Source: CBDFGK01 sp965247075 (GTDB lineage: Bacteria; Pseudomonadota; Gammaproteobacteria; Pseudomonadales; Halieaceae). From it: 64,000 nucleotides of DNA. The translations under genes and the position numbers were made by a program. Position 1 is the first letter of the stretch. Each line of letters starts with the position of its first letter. Under the pieces are notes generated by a model. The model saw only the letters and a list, made by a program, of their open reading frames with translations. It was not told the DNA's origin and did no database searches. Shown in pieces: positions 17,478-26,769 of the stretch. The stretch is taken from the NCBI GenBank assembly GCA_965247075.1, contig CBDFGK010000003.1, positions 1,116,001 through 1,180,000 on the forward strand, given 5' to 3'.

Positions 17478-18630
17478 ACACTACCGGCAATACGTAAACA
17501 TCCGACAGTTGAGTCGGCTGGTGACTATGATACTGGCCAGCTTGATGCTCAGCGGCTGCCCCAGTGCGAGCACACCATCCACACCACCGGGTTCGTCCAG
17601 TTCGTCACCACCATTCAACCAGCCCTCCACGCCATCATCAAGCTCCAGCCAACCACCGTCCGGTTCCAGCCAACCCCCTGGCAGCCGGGGTCAGCCACCC
17701 GCCGGCCACCCGTCTGCCGAACAAACAACCGGGTCTGGCGAACAGAGTGAAAGTGAAGCCATGGAAAGCGGTGCAGAAGGTGGCTCTGAAGGCATGGAAG
17801 ATATGGCCGAAGCAGATACCGAGGGCGGCATGGAAGACAGCGAGCCCACCTTCGAGGAAGGCGCCGCTGGAGAAGAGGTTGCCGGTGGCAGTAGCGGCGC
17901 CGAGAGTGAGGCCCTGCCGGACTTTAGTGAAGACAAATCTTTCGAGGAAGCCCTGGAAGGATTTGAAAAGTCAATGGAAGAAGCCGCTGCAGATGCCTCA
18001 CAGGGAGGCAACCCGGGTGGTGGCATGCCGGCGGGCGCAGCAGGAGAACAAAGCGCTGGCGGCGGCAACCCCGGTGGCGGTCAACAGGGTGAGGATGACG
18101 CCAGTGGTGGTGCCGGCTCTCCGCAAGGCGGCTACGGTGCCGCGGGCGCTTATGGTGGCGTTAATGAAGGTGGCCGGCAGGGTTCCGGGCCTTTGACCGG
18201 CGCCGAACAGGTTGCCATTTTGGACGAGCAACTGAATCGAGGCACCGGCGACTTTGATGAGCTCATTTTGCGCGAACGTGACATCATTCGCCGCACCACC
18301 GGCAACGCTCCTGGCAACAGCGCAGAGCAGGCCCCGGCAGCCGGCGGTGGTTACGGGGGTGGCGGTTATAGTGGCGGTGATTACACCATTCCACCAATGG
18401 CCGGCACCGGTGGTGGCCAGGGTGGACCGGGACCCGTGCCGCGCTCCGGTAACTACGACGGCGATATACCCGCGCAAACTGCGGTCTACCCGCCGCCGGC
18501 CGACGTACCCAATGGCAACGATGACGATGTCGTCGCGCGCCAGTTGCGTGAAGCAGCCATGCGCGAACCAGACCCGAAACTGCGAGAAAAGCTGTGGGAC
18601 GAATACCGCAGGTACAAGGGCATCGAATAG
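17467..18630 (+). CDS. Gly/Ser/Pro-rich lipoprotein (operon gene 2)
   Basis: I chose the ATG at 17467, inside the end of the previous gene, because it gives a normal lipoprotein signal: basic start, hydrophobic LVTMILASLM, then lipobox LSGC. After the Cys comes a low-complexity tail: Ser/Pro repeats, an acidic Glu/Gly stretch (ESGAEGGSEGMEDMAEAD), then Gly-rich blocks (GGYGGGGYSGGD). Only the region around AEQVAILDEQLNRGTGDFDE and the final 35 residues (RQLREAAMREPDPKLREKLW) look folded and helical. Low-complexity composition points to a flexible linker anchored in a membrane. No family recognised. The stop overlaps the next start by one base. Confidence 0.7.
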   Translation: MLTKHYRQYVNIRQLSRLVTMILASLMLSGCPSASTPSTPPGSSSSSPPFNQPSTPSSSSSQPPSGSSQPPGSRGQPPAGHPSAEQTTGSGEQSESEAMESGAEGGSEGMEDMAEADTEGGMEDSEPTFEEGAAGEEVAGGSSGAESEALPDFSEDKSFEEALEGFEKSMEEAAADASQGGNPGGGMPAGAAGEQSAGGGNPGGGQQGEDDASGGAGSPQGGYGAAGAYGGVNEGGRQGSGPLTGAEQVAILDEQLNRGTGDFDELILRERDIIRRTTGNAPGNSAEQAPAAGGGYGGGGYSGGDYTIPPMAGTGGGQGGPGPVPRSGNYDGDIPAQTAVYPPPADVPNGNDDDVVARQLREAAMREPDPKLREKLWDEYRRYKGIE

Positions 18631-19832
18631 TGAATGCTGCCCTCATCGCCACGCGCATGCTGCCGGCACTCCTGTTGTGCCTGACTGCCGCCTGTGTAAA
18701 CCAGACCGTGAAGAGCACCCGGGTGCCGCCGGTGCAAACCCTGCAGGCAGAACTGCCAGAGGCGATGCTGCTGGATGTGGGGGTGGCCATTTTCGATCCG
18801 GGCCTGGATGAAGATGATACCGACGAATCGCTTCTCTACCCAGAAGTGCGCCGCGCCGAGGCGCGCTATATGCCCTACCTGCTGATGGAAGCGATTCAGA
18901 GCAGTGGCGCCTGGGGCGCGGTAAGGCTTGTCCCCAACGAAAACCAGGCTATGGATTTGCTGGTTACCGGCACGATTCTGGGCTCGCACGGCGAACAGTT
19001 GAAATTGCGGGTACTGGCCAAGGATGCAACCGGCATTACCTGGCTCAGCAAGGATTATAAAAGCAAAGCCAGCCGCTACAGTTACCAGACCACACGCGCT
19101 CGCTTCGACCCCTTCCAGGCTGTTTACAACGAGATAGCCAACGACCTTTTAGCAGCCCAGCAGGCCAAGCCGCCAGAAGCATTCAGCAACATCCGCCTGA
19201 TCAATGAACTGCGTTTTGCACGCAGTTTTTCACCCGCTGCCTTCGAGGCTTACCTGAGCACTGATGGCAAGGGTAACTACAGCATTGCTCGTCTGCCCGC
19301 CGAGGATGACCCCATGCTGCTGCGGGTGCGCAAAATCCGCGAGCGCGACTACCTGTTTATCGACACCCTGCAGGAATACTACTCCTCTTTTAACGGCCAG
19401 ATGATCGGCCCCTACCAGGCATGGCGCAAGCAGAGCTACGATGAAGCCATTGCCCTGCAGGAGCTCAAGTCCGAATCGCAGCGCCGCCTGATTGCCGGTG
19501 TTGCCTCTGTGGTTGCAGGTATCGCTGCCGCCGGTAACAATAGCGCCTCGGCCCGTGCTGCGGGCTATGTAGCCATCTCCGGCGGTGGTTATCTGGTCAA
19601 GACCGGCCTGGATAAACGCAACGAGGCCGACATTCACACCCAGGCACTGGCAGAATTGGGCCTGTCGCTGGAAGCTGAAATCGCGCCACAGGTCATCGAA
19701 CTCGAAGATCGCAGTGTTACACTTACCGGCAGCGTGCAGGACCAATACGAGCAGTGGCGCGAGCTGCTGAAACAAATTTACCAGACGGAAGTGGGTGACA
19801 TTCCGCCACCGTCGCCGGGTGGAGAGTCCTGA
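18630..19832 (+). CDS. CsgG/LpoB-fold-like lipoprotein (operon gene 3)
   Basis: The GTG at 18630 overlaps the previous stop (TAGTG) and gives a short lipoprotein signal with LLCLTAAC as lipobox; an upstream in-frame ATG (18594) would add residues before it. The N-terminal half (DVGVAIFDPGL, YMPYLLMEAIQSSGAWGAVR, DLLVTGTILGSHGEQLKLRV) resembles the CsgG/LpoB/GNA1162 alpha-beta fold of outer-membrane lipoproteins, judged by pattern only. A Gly/Ala-rich hydrophobic stretch about two thirds along (LIAGVASVVAGIAAAG to GYLVKTGL) could span or line a membrane. It probably docks in the outer membrane as part of the operon's complex. Function unproven. Confidence 0.6.
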   Translation: MNAALIATRMLPALLLCLTAACVNQTVKSTRVPPVQTLQAELPEAMLLDVGVAIFDPGLDEDDTDESLLYPEVRRAEARYMPYLLMEAIQSSGAWGAVRLVPNENQAMDLLVTGTILGSHGEQLKLRVLAKDATGITWLSKDYKSKASRYSYQTTRARFDPFQAVYNEIANDLLAAQQAKPPEAFSNIRLINELRFARSFSPAAFEAYLSTDGKGNYSIARLPAEDDPMLLRVRKIRERDYLFIDTLQEYYSSFNGQMIGPYQAWRKQSYDEAIALQELKSESQRRLIAGVASVVAGIAAAGNNSASARAAGYVAISGGGYLVKTGLDKRNEADIHTQALAELGLSLEAEIAPQVIELEDRSVTLTGSVQDQYEQWRELLKQIYQTEVGDIPPPSPGGES

Positions 19833-19868
19833 CCCTGCGCAAGCCTATAGTCAGTTCGCAGCAAAAGC

Positions 19869-21362
19869 ATGCAAGACCATAACAAAAAGGTAGCACCGGT
19901 TCGGTTCGAACCTGCAGCGCCGCTGGCAACTGAACACGGATCGCGCCCGGTTGCCCAGCACAACTCGGTGGTGCTCGCGTTGGCCGGCTTGCTGGTACTG
20001 GCCCTGTCGGTATTCTTCTGGCTACCCGGCCAGGTTGATACCGAGGCAATTGAAGTCGAAGCCGCGGCGGCCACACCGCTGCGCAAACGAGCACCTACCG
20101 AGCAAGCCGGCCTCTGGTTCGACGCGCCGTTGGCCAGGCACCACCGCGAGCGTGCAGAGGAAGTAGCGGCAGAATTACTGAACGAGCAAATTACGCTGGA
20201 AGATCGGTTGGTAGAACAGTGGGCCGGCGACGAGTTCAGCGCCGCCCAGGCACTGGCAACAGCCGGTGAAGAACAGTATCGACAACAGCAATACCTGGCG
20301 GCCACCGACAGCTACCAGGACGGCCTGGATGCCATGCGGGACATCAGTGCCCGGATCGAGGAGGTATTTGAGCAGCAACTGCAGTTGGGGCTGGAGGCGC
20401 TGGCCAGCGACGAGGCTGCGGCGGCAGCTACCGCGCTGGAATTGGCATCCATCTTGCGGCCGGACCGACCCCAACTGCGGCTGGCCCTGGCTCGGGTCCG
20501 AACACTGGCGCCGCTACTGGCGCTCCTGGAACAGGCCACTGCCGTCAGCAAAGCCGGCGAGCTGGGGCAGGCCAGGGCATTGCTACTGCAGGCGCACCAA
20601 CTCGACCCCCAACACGCCGGCGCCGAGGCTCAACTGCGTAATATTGAGCGCGATTTTGCCCGGCAAAATTTCAACCTGGCCATGACCGCCGGTTACCGGG
20701 CACTGGATGATGCCCGTTACGATGAGGCAGAACGCCAATTCCTCAAGGCCCGGTCAATTTTGCCGGCCTCCGCAGAAACCGGTGGCGCGCTGCAGGAAAC
20801 ACGCAGCGTTCGCACCCAGGCCCAGATAGAAGCCTTCCGGCAACGCGCCGACGCCGCCGAACAGCGCGAGGCCTGGCCCGCGGTTATCGCCGCCTACCGG
20901 CAAATACTCGCTATCGATGAATCGGTGGTATTGGCCCGGGCGGGCCTGATCCGCAGTCAGGCTCGAGCCAAGCTGGACAAAGGCCTGCGCAGTGCCCTGG
21001 CAAAGCCGGAGCGCCTCAGCGAGGATGCCATTTTCCAGAACACCAGCCGGCTTTATCAGCAGGCGCTGGCGTTGGCACACCAGGGCCCCTTACTGCGCAG
21101 GCAACTACAGCAATTAAATGAGTTACTGGCAGTGGCCCAACTGCCCGTGTCAGTGCTACTGCACTCTAACGAGGCCACTGATGTTACCGTCTACAAGGTT
21201 GCACATCTGGGTGTTTTCCGGCGTCAGCAACTGAGCCTGAAACCGGGCATCTATACTGCGGTGGGCGTGCGCGATGGCTATCGCGATGTACGGCAAAAAT
21301 TTACCATCAGCCCCAACGGGAAGACCCCGGTTATTGAAATCAGTTGTACGGAACCCATTTGA
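19869..21362 (+). CDS. Inner-membrane TPR protein (operon gene 4)
   Basis: 497 residues. One transmembrane segment near residues 32-56 (VVLALAGLLVLALSVFFWLP) puts a large C-terminal part in the periplasm. That part is helical and TPR-like: repeats with Ala/Leu-rich pairs (QYLAATDSYQDGLDAMRD, GELGQARALLLQAHQLDP, ARYDEAERQFLKARSILP, EAWPAVIAAYRQILAI). The last 80 residues (PVSVLLHSNEATDVTVYKV, LKPGIYTAVGVRDGYRDV) resemble a PEGA-type beta domain. Its stop abuts the start of the next gene, which is also membrane-anchored and PEGA-containing, so the two probably work together as a scaffold. Confidence 0.65.
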   Translation: MQDHNKKVAPVRFEPAAPLATEHGSRPVAQHNSVVLALAGLLVLALSVFFWLPGQVDTEAIEVEAAAATPLRKRAPTEQAGLWFDAPLARHHRERAEEVAAELLNEQITLEDRLVEQWAGDEFSAAQALATAGEEQYRQQQYLAATDSYQDGLDAMRDISARIEEVFEQQLQLGLEALASDEAAAAATALELASILRPDRPQLRLALARVRTLAPLLALLEQATAVSKAGELGQARALLLQAHQLDPQHAGAEAQLRNIERDFARQNFNLAMTAGYRALDDARYDEAERQFLKARSILPASAETGGALQETRSVRTQAQIEAFRQRADAAEQREAWPAVIAAYRQILAIDESVVLARAGLIRSQARAKLDKGLRSALAKPERLSEDAIFQNTSRLYQQALALAHQGPLLRRQLQQLNELLAVAQLPVSVLLHSNEATDVTVYKVAHLGVFRRQQLSLKPGIYTAVGVRDGYRDVRQKFTISPNGKTPVIEISCTEPI

Positions 21363-23420
21363 ATGCAGGACGAGCCGCAACCACAGATTATAACACCGGC
21401 CGCATTTACGCTGCGCAGCGGAGACGATGCCAAGCGCCGCTTGCGGCCCCAACCGCTGCAGATCACTGTGGCGGTGGGGTTGCTGGTGTTCGGGCTGTGC
21501 CTGTGGTTTCTGTTTACCGCCCGCTCAGTGTTGTTCACACTGGACCCAGCCGACAGCCAGGTGAAGATAGAGGGCGGTCTACAAATACAATTGGGGGAGC
21601 GCTATCTGCTGCGCAGCGGTGATTACCAACTCTACGTCGAAGCCCCCGGCCACTACCCCCGGCAGCAGCCGCTAACCGTTACGGTCGCAGACAGTCAAAC
21701 CTACCCGTTGCCGCTGCAGCGCCTGCCCGGCCGCATCACCTTCACAACCGTACCCGAGGGCGCCGGGGTAATCGTTGACGAGGAGAACCTGGGGATCACA
21801 CCTCTGGCTGACTTCCCGGTGGCTGCCGGAGACCGGCAACTCAAACTTTTGGCCGAGCGCTATCTGCCCTACCGCCGGGTGATAGAGGTTACCGGCATGG
21901 AGCAGCCACAGAGCTTCTCTGCTGAACTGGAGCCGGCCTGGGCCAATATCGCCATTTCCAGTGCGCCAGTCGGCGCCACCATTTTTGTTGACGGCGAGGT
22001 GCTGGGGCGCACTCCCGCCGTGCTCGAACTGCTGCAGGGAGAACACCGGATCGCACTGGAGATGCCCCGCTTTCGTAGCTGGCGACAGGGCTTGAGCGTC
22101 AGCGCCGGGGTGCATCAAAACCTGGAACCCATACGCCTTGAAACCGCCGATGGCATCTTGCAGTTGAGTAGTAAACCGGGCAACGCCAACGTCACAGTAG
22201 ACGGGGAGTTCCAGGGTCAAACGCCACTGGAACTCACCCTGGTGCCAGGCCGCAGTCACCGCATTGCGGTGTTCAAACCAGGCTACAGCAGAACTGTGCG
22301 CTCGCTCTCGCTGGAACCTGAAGAAATTCGCGCGATGCGCCTCAATCTCAAGCCGCAACTGGGCGCGGTAATAATCATGGCGGAACCGGTCGGGGCGGAA
22401 ATATTCGTTAACGGCCGCAAGCTGGGAACCGGCTCACAGACGCTATCTCTGCCGGCCTTTGAGCAAACCCTGGAGGTTAAACTGGCCGGTTATCGCAGTC
22501 ACAGGCAACGCTTCACCCCCCGCACGGGCCTCAACCAGATCATCCCGATACGTTTGCTGACCGAGCCGGCGGCCAAGCTGGCTGAGTTGAAAGCGCAAAT
22601 CACCGGCCCGGCCGGCCAGACACTGCGCCTGTTTACCCCGGGCGACCTGACCATGGGCGCTTCGCGACGCGAGCCCGGTCGCCGCGCCAACGAAGTATTA
22701 CACCCGGTTTCGCTAACGCGTTTGTTTTACCTGGGCACTCACGAAGTCACCAACCGGGAGTTCCGCAAGTACAACAGGGAACACCAGTCTGGCGTGGTAG
22801 AGGGCAACAGCCTCAATCGCGATACGCAACCGGTGAGTTCGGTAAGCTGGACGGATGCAGCGCTGTATTGCAACTGGCTCAGCAGCCAGGAAAAATTGCC
22901 GCTTTTTTACCAAATCGATAATGGCAAGGTGGTTGGATTCAACGCCGCCTCGCATGGCTATCGCCTGCCCACTGAGGCTGAGTGGGCCTGGGCGGCACGA
23001 GTCAAAGGCGAGCTGCTACTGAAATACCCCTGGGGCAAGGGCTATCCACCGCAAGCCGTGCTGGAAAACTACGCTGACACCACCAGTGCCTATATCACCG
23101 GGCGCAGTGTTGCCAACTATAATGATCGTCATATCGTGTCGGCGCCGACCGGTTCCCTTGCGGCCAATCACCGCGGCCTCTACGATATGGGAGGCAATGT
23201 CGCCGAGTGGGTGCACGATGTTTACGCCATGCCCAATAGTGGCGGCACCACGGTGGTGGACCCACTGGGTGCCCAGCAGGGCAGTAATTATGTCATTCGC
23301 GGCGCCAGTTGGGCACACGGCACGGTCACCGAGTTGCGATTGTCATTTCGTGATTATGGGAAAGAAGGTCGCGATGACGTAGGATTTCGAGTAGCACGTT
23401 TTGCCGAAGAGTCAAAATGA
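21363..23420 (+). CDS. PEGA-repeat protein with C-terminal FGE-sulfatase (SUMF1-like) domain (operon gene 5)
   Basis: 685 residues. A transmembrane segment lies near residues 32-52 (ITVAVGLLVFGLCLWFLF). Four to five PEGA-like repeats follow, each with a V-P-x-GA-x-(I/V)-x-V-D-x-x-x-L-G-x-TP pattern (EGAGVIVDEENLGITPL, VGATIFVDGEVLGRTPA, GNANVTVDGEFQGQTPL). From about residue 420 an FGE-sulfatase domain carries its usual landmarks: FYLGTHEVTNREFRKY, PVSSVSWTDAALYCNWLS, YRLPTEAEWAWAAR, GLYDMGGNVAEWVHDVY, YVIRGASWAHG and DVGFRVAR. The family includes formylglycine-generating enzyme, but most bacterial members fused to PEGA are binding or structural modules. It is likely periplasmic. The final ATGA overlaps the next start. 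Confidence 0.8.
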   Translation: MQDEPQPQIITPAAFTLRSGDDAKRRLRPQPLQITVAVGLLVFGLCLWFLFTARSVLFTLDPADSQVKIEGGLQIQLGERYLLRSGDYQLYVEAPGHYPRQQPLTVTVADSQTYPLPLQRLPGRITFTTVPEGAGVIVDEENLGITPLADFPVAAGDRQLKLLAERYLPYRRVIEVTGMEQPQSFSAELEPAWANIAISSAPVGATIFVDGEVLGRTPAVLELLQGEHRIALEMPRFRSWRQGLSVSAGVHQNLEPIRLETADGILQLSSKPGNANVTVDGEFQGQTPLELTLVPGRSHRIAVFKPGYSRTVRSLSLEPEEIRAMRLNLKPQLGAVIIMAEPVGAEIFVNGRKLGTGSQTLSLPAFEQTLEVKLAGYRSHRQRFTPRTGLNQIIPIRLLTEPAAKLAELKAQITGPAGQTLRLFTPGDLTMGASRREPGRRANEVLHPVSLTRLFYLGTHEVTNREFRKYNREHQSGVVEGNSLNRDTQPVSSVSWTDAALYCNWLSSQEKLPLFYQIDNGKVVGFNAASHGYRLPTEAEWAWAARVKGELLLKYPWGKGYPPQAVLENYADTTSAYITGRSVANYNDRHIVSAPTGSLAANHRGLYDMGGNVAEWVHDVYAMPNSGGTTVVDPLGAQQGSNYVIRGASWAHGTVTELRLSFRDYGKEGRDDVGFRVARFAEESK

Positions 23421-23695
23421 AGAACACAAACAATAGAACAGCGAGAAAGAGGCCAGGAAGGCGCGTCTGGGCAGCGCTGTTACTGCTGTTGTCGGTTGGG
23501 CTGCCGGCGCAGGAAGAGGCCAGGGACACGGCGGCCGGCGAGCAGGGCACGCCCAGCGTTACCGAGCTGCCGGAACCGACCGGCCCGTCCACAAGCGCCA
23601 GTGAACCGCCCGTCACAGCCAACTCACCCTACGATTACCAGGCCTCCGATAAAATATCCGAGGATGTCTCGGTTTCATTCCCGGTGGACATATAG
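23417..23695 (+). CDS. Small exported protein (operon gene 6)
   Basis: 92 residues: a basic N-terminus (KRPGRR), a hydrophobic core (VWAALLLLLSVGLPA) ending in AQEEA as a probable signal peptidase I site, then about 60 residues rich in Pro, Ser, Thr and Glu ending in SEDVSVSFPVDI. It overlaps the previous gene by four bases (ATGA) and is eight bases from the channel gene. No family recognised. The conserved-looking C-terminus (after disordered sequence) suggests a short peptide that binds a partner. Confidence 0.6.
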   Translation: MKNTNNRTARKRPGRRVWAALLLLLSVGLPAQEEARDTAAGEQGTPSVTELPEPTGPSTSASEPPVTANSPYDYQASDKISEDVSVSFPVDI

Positions 23696-23703
23696 GATTG
23701 CCT

Positions 23704-24501
23704 ATGAAGCACAGAATATCCTCAGAATTTCTCTTTCAACTGTTTGCCTTGTTGATCACCGCCATCCTGATACACGGCATTTACGTTGGCATCGTGCGGC
23801 CCAATGCCGATGCGATCATCGAACGACAGGCCCAGTTGCAGGCGGCGGGCACGGCCTACGTCCCGCAGCGCTCTATCTATGTAGTGGTGCGCGATTTCGA
23901 GCAGGAGACCTGCTTTATCCTGTTGATCTGGGCGCTGACGATTATGGGGTACAAGGCCAGGCGAGTGGTGGAGGAACACACCCTGCTGGCAGAGAAGCTG
24001 TTACAGGTGCCGGAGGGCACCAGTATCCTGCCGGAAGATGCGCGTGAATACAGTCGACCGCTGGAGGCCATGGATGAGCATGTACAGGAATACCTGCTAC
24101 CCAGAACCCTGCTGGCCGCCTTGCAACGCTTCGCCACCACCGCCAGCATTCCGGCCGTCTCTGCCACCGTCAAGGAACAGTGCGACAGGGAGTCGGACCG
24201 GCTCGAATCTGAACTGTCCATGGTGCGATACATTGCCTGGGCCATTCCCTCTATCGGGTTTATCGGCACAGTGCGCGGTATTGGTGACGCCCTGGGCCAG
24301 ACCGCCGATGCGGTGGCGGGCGATATCAGCGGGGTTACCACCAGCCTGGGGGTTGCCTTCAACAGTACCTTCGTCGCGCTGGTGCTGAGCATCATCATTA
24401 TGTTCTGCCTGCACCAATTACAGTTGTCCCATGAGCGCCTGGTGCTGGAGTGTCAGCGCTACTGTGACAAACGCCTGATGCGGCATATGACGGTGCACTG
24501 A
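23704..24501 (+). CDS. MotA/TolQ/ExbB-type proton-channel protein (operon gene 7)
   Basis: About 265 residues, using the ATG at 23704 (a TTG at 23698 is also in frame). Transmembrane stretches: FLFQLFALLITAILIHGIYV near the N-terminus, CFILLIWALTIMGY, then the family signature near residues 180-235: IPSIGFIGTVRGIGDALGQ followed by GVTTSLGVAFNSTFVALVLS. This matches the P-x-x-G-(L/F)-x-GTV-x-G-(I/M) and G-x-x-xAL-x-TT motif region of MotA/TolQ/ExbB proton channels. These proteins form pentamers around a dimer of a partner (ExbD, TolR or MotB) and convert the proton gradient to movement. No normal ExbD or TolR gene is present; the vWA proteins two and three genes downstream may fill that role. 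Confidence 0.8.
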   Translation: MKHRISSEFLFQLFALLITAILIHGIYVGIVRPNADAIIERQAQLQAAGTAYVPQRSIYVVVRDFEQETCFILLIWALTIMGYKARRVVEEHTLLAEKLLQVPEGTSILPEDAREYSRPLEAMDEHVQEYLLPRTLLAALQRFATTASIPAVSATVKEQCDRESDRLESELSMVRYIAWAIPSIGFIGTVRGIGDALGQTADAVAGDISGVTTSLGVAFNSTFVALVLSIIIMFCLHQLQLSHERLVLECQRYCDKRLMRHMTVH

Positions 24502-24503
24502 CT

Positions 24504-25697
24504 ATGACCACTGCGACTCTGGATATAAACGACGCCAACCTGAGCCTGTGGCAGGATCAACGCGAGGTGCTGCACAGCCCGGGTTATGCCTTGCTGGAAG
24601 GCAACAGTTATAGCTTTGGGGAGTCTGCCCGCAGCCAGGCCCGCCTGCGCCCACGGCAGGTAAACCATCGCTTCTGGTCGCAGCTTGATATGGAGATACT
24701 GACACCCGCCTTTGGACCGAGCCGTCACAGTGCTGATTTAGTGCATGCGCACCTGCTGGAAATTCATGCCGCGGCCGAGCAGCCTGAACAGCTCATGATC
24801 ACAGCGCCGGGCAGTTTGCGTCTGGACCAGTTGGCGCTGCTGTTGGGCATTATTGAGCAGTGCCCCTTTGAAGCTGTCGGGCTGGTTGACCGCGCCGTGG
24901 CCGCTGCCGCCAACAGCGCGGTGGGACTCTATAACTGGCATGTGGAATTACAACTACACCAGGCCCTGCTTACCGGCATTAGCTACCAGGCAGGTATGCT
25001 GTTGCGCGATAAAGTCGTGCCCATACCCGGTTGCGGCTGGCTGGCCATTCAGGACAGTCTCGTCAAAGCTATTGCCGATGCCTTTATTCAGCAGACGCGT
25101 TTTGATCCGCGCCGCCAGGCCGCCACCGAACAGGCACTTTACGATCATCTGCCGACGCTGCTGGAAAAATTACAGAGCGAACCTGAATACAATATGGAGT
25201 TGGGTGGTCACCGGACCCGGGTGGAGCGCAGCCTGCTGGCAACAAGTTGTGAAAAGCACTACCAGCGCATTATCCAGGGGCTGGAAGCGCAAGCGGGCCA
25301 GGTGTTACTGGGGCCGAGCCTGGCACGGCTACCTGAAATTCTGCAACAACTGCCAACCGCCACTGCAGTCGCCGAGTCGGCCATCTCCACCACGATTGCC
25401 GAAAACCTGGCCGCGATTCAGGGTGATGCTGAAGGGCTTCACTTTATTACCACCCTGCCAGTCAGTACGCAGGCAAAGCCTGCACCGGCACCTGAAGCTG
25501 CTGTGCCCATCCACTGTCAAATAGAGTTCAGGGACGGAGCGCTGACGCTGCGGCATACCAGCGGCCCTGTGTGCCGGGTCAATGGAGAACCCGTGACTGG
25601 CAGTAAACCACTGACGGCGGATAACCTGATCGAGCTGGAAAATGGCAGTGCCTGGCGACTGGTAGAGGTAAACGCGAACAATGGCTCGCAGACGTAG
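24504..25697 (+). CDS. Hsp70/actin-fold-like protein with FHA-like tail (operon gene 8)
   Basis: 397 residues, starting two bases after the channel gene stop. The order of elements recalls the actin/Hsp70 ATPase fold: N-terminal beta hairpins (ATLDINDANLSLW), a LLEGNSYSFGESARSQARLR segment, then LMITAPGSLRLDQLALLLGI with VGLVDRAVAAAANS (connect-1 region), HVELQLHQALLTGISYQAG (phosphate-2-like) and VLLGPSLARLPEILQQLP (adenosine-like). The usual Gly-rich phosphate loops are weak, so nucleotide binding is uncertain. The last 60 residues (HCQIEFRDGALTLRHTSG, VCRVNGEPV, LTADNLIELENG) resemble an FHA-type beta sandwich. No signal peptide, so it is probably cytoplasmic and could meet the channel from inside. 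These fold assignments are my inference from patterns. Confidence 0.5.
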   Translation: MTTATLDINDANLSLWQDQREVLHSPGYALLEGNSYSFGESARSQARLRPRQVNHRFWSQLDMEILTPAFGPSRHSADLVHAHLLEIHAAAEQPEQLMITAPGSLRLDQLALLLGIIEQCPFEAVGLVDRAVAAAANSAVGLYNWHVELQLHQALLTGISYQAGMLLRDKVVPIPGCGWLAIQDSLVKAIADAFIQQTRFDPRRQAATEQALYDHLPTLLEKLQSEPEYNMELGGHRTRVERSLLATSCEKHYQRIIQGLEAQAGQVLLGPSLARLPEILQQLPTATAVAESAISTTIAENLAAIQGDAEGLHFITTLPVSTQAKPAPAPEAAVPIHCQIEFRDGALTLRHTSGPVCRVNGEPVTGSKPLTADNLIELENGSAWRLVEVNANNGSQT

Positions 25698-26769
25698 TTT
25701 TACCGCTTTCAACCTCAGCTTTCTGGATGTCATGTCCTGCGGCTTTGGCGCGGTAGTGCTGGTATTCCTGATTATCAATCACTCGGGAGTAGTCGAATCA
25801 CAGGCGCTCAATGCCGGCCTGATGTCTGAAGCTGACCGCTTGGAAAAAGATGTACTGGAGGGCAAGGAAGGGCTGGTCAAGCTGCGCAATACCCTGTCTG
25901 ACGTGGATTTTGATAGGGTCGAGGCGCAGGGCCTGGCAACTCGGATCACAGACCAGATCGATGAATTCAGGGCCTTGATTGCGAGCCTGAGTAATGACGG
26001 TGTTACGGACCGCAGCGATATCGAAACCCTGCAGGCCCAGATTCAGCAGCTCGAGGCAGAGGTTAAGAAGCTGCGCGCCTCCAGCGATGACTCCGGCGGC
26101 GTTAACGCCCGCACCTTCATAGGCGAGGGCAATCGCCAGTACCTGACCGGACTCAAGCTGGACGGTCGCAACATACTGGTGTTACTGGACGCCTCTGCCA
26201 GCATGTTGTCCGAGCAGCTCGTCAATATCATCCGCCTGCGCAATATGGACGATTCCATCAAACGCAACGCCGCCAAGTGGAAAAAGGCCGTCGCCACGGT
26301 CGACTGGCTCAGCGCCCAACTGCCGGTCGACAGTAAATACCAGATCTACACTTTCAACACCTCGGCCCAGCCGCTTCTCAAGGGCACCGAAGGTAGCTGG
26401 CTGGAGGTCTCCGACCAGGACCGGCTGGATGAAGTCGTCAAGGCACTGGACCAGGTGGTACCCGCCGGTGGAACCAGCCTCGAAAATGCCATAGTGGCGC
26501 TACTGGATCTATCGCCGCTACCAGACAATGTGTTCCTGATTACCGATGGCCTCCCCACCCAGGGGGCGGCCGCTCCTCGCAGTAACAAGGTAGACGGCCG
26601 CGAGCGCGAACGCCTGTTTGATCGCGCGGTCAGCCAATTGCCCCGCTCGATACCGGTAAACATCATTCTGGCGCCCCTGGAAGGCGACCCCATGGCTGCT
26701 GCCAGGTTCTGGAAACTGGCACAGGACACTGACGGCGCCTTCCTCAGCCCATCGCAGGACTGGCCCTGA
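25681..26769 (+). CDS. Membrane-anchored vWA protein, paralogue 1 (operon gene 9)
   Basis: 362 residues; start overlaps the previous gene by 17 bases. The N-terminus has the motif FNLSFLDVMSCGFGAVVLVF, a single membrane segment with an Asp at its start. A periplasmic coiled coil follows (about residues 45-135, with LQAQIQQLEAEVKKLR). The vWA domain spans about 155-360: MIDAS motif DASAS in NILVLLDASASM, Thr in PAGGTSLENAI, and Asp in VFLITDGLPTQG, so metal binding looks intact. vWA domains bind ligands or partner proteins. The same layout is repeated in the next gene, so the two probably form a hetero-oligomer. Confidence 0.75.
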   Translation: MARRRSFTAFNLSFLDVMSCGFGAVVLVFLIINHSGVVESQALNAGLMSEADRLEKDVLEGKEGLVKLRNTLSDVDFDRVEAQGLATRITDQIDEFRALIASLSNDGVTDRSDIETLQAQIQQLEAEVKKLRASSDDSGGVNARTFIGEGNRQYLTGLKLDGRNILVLLDASASMLSEQLVNIIRLRNMDDSIKRNAAKWKKAVATVDWLSAQLPVDSKYQIYTFNTSAQPLLKGTEGSWLEVSDQDRLDEVVKALDQVVPAGGTSLENAIVALLDLSPLPDNVFLITDGLPTQGAAAPRSNKVDGRERERLFDRAVSQLPRSIPVNIILAPLEGDPMAAARFWKLAQDTDGAFLSPSQDWP

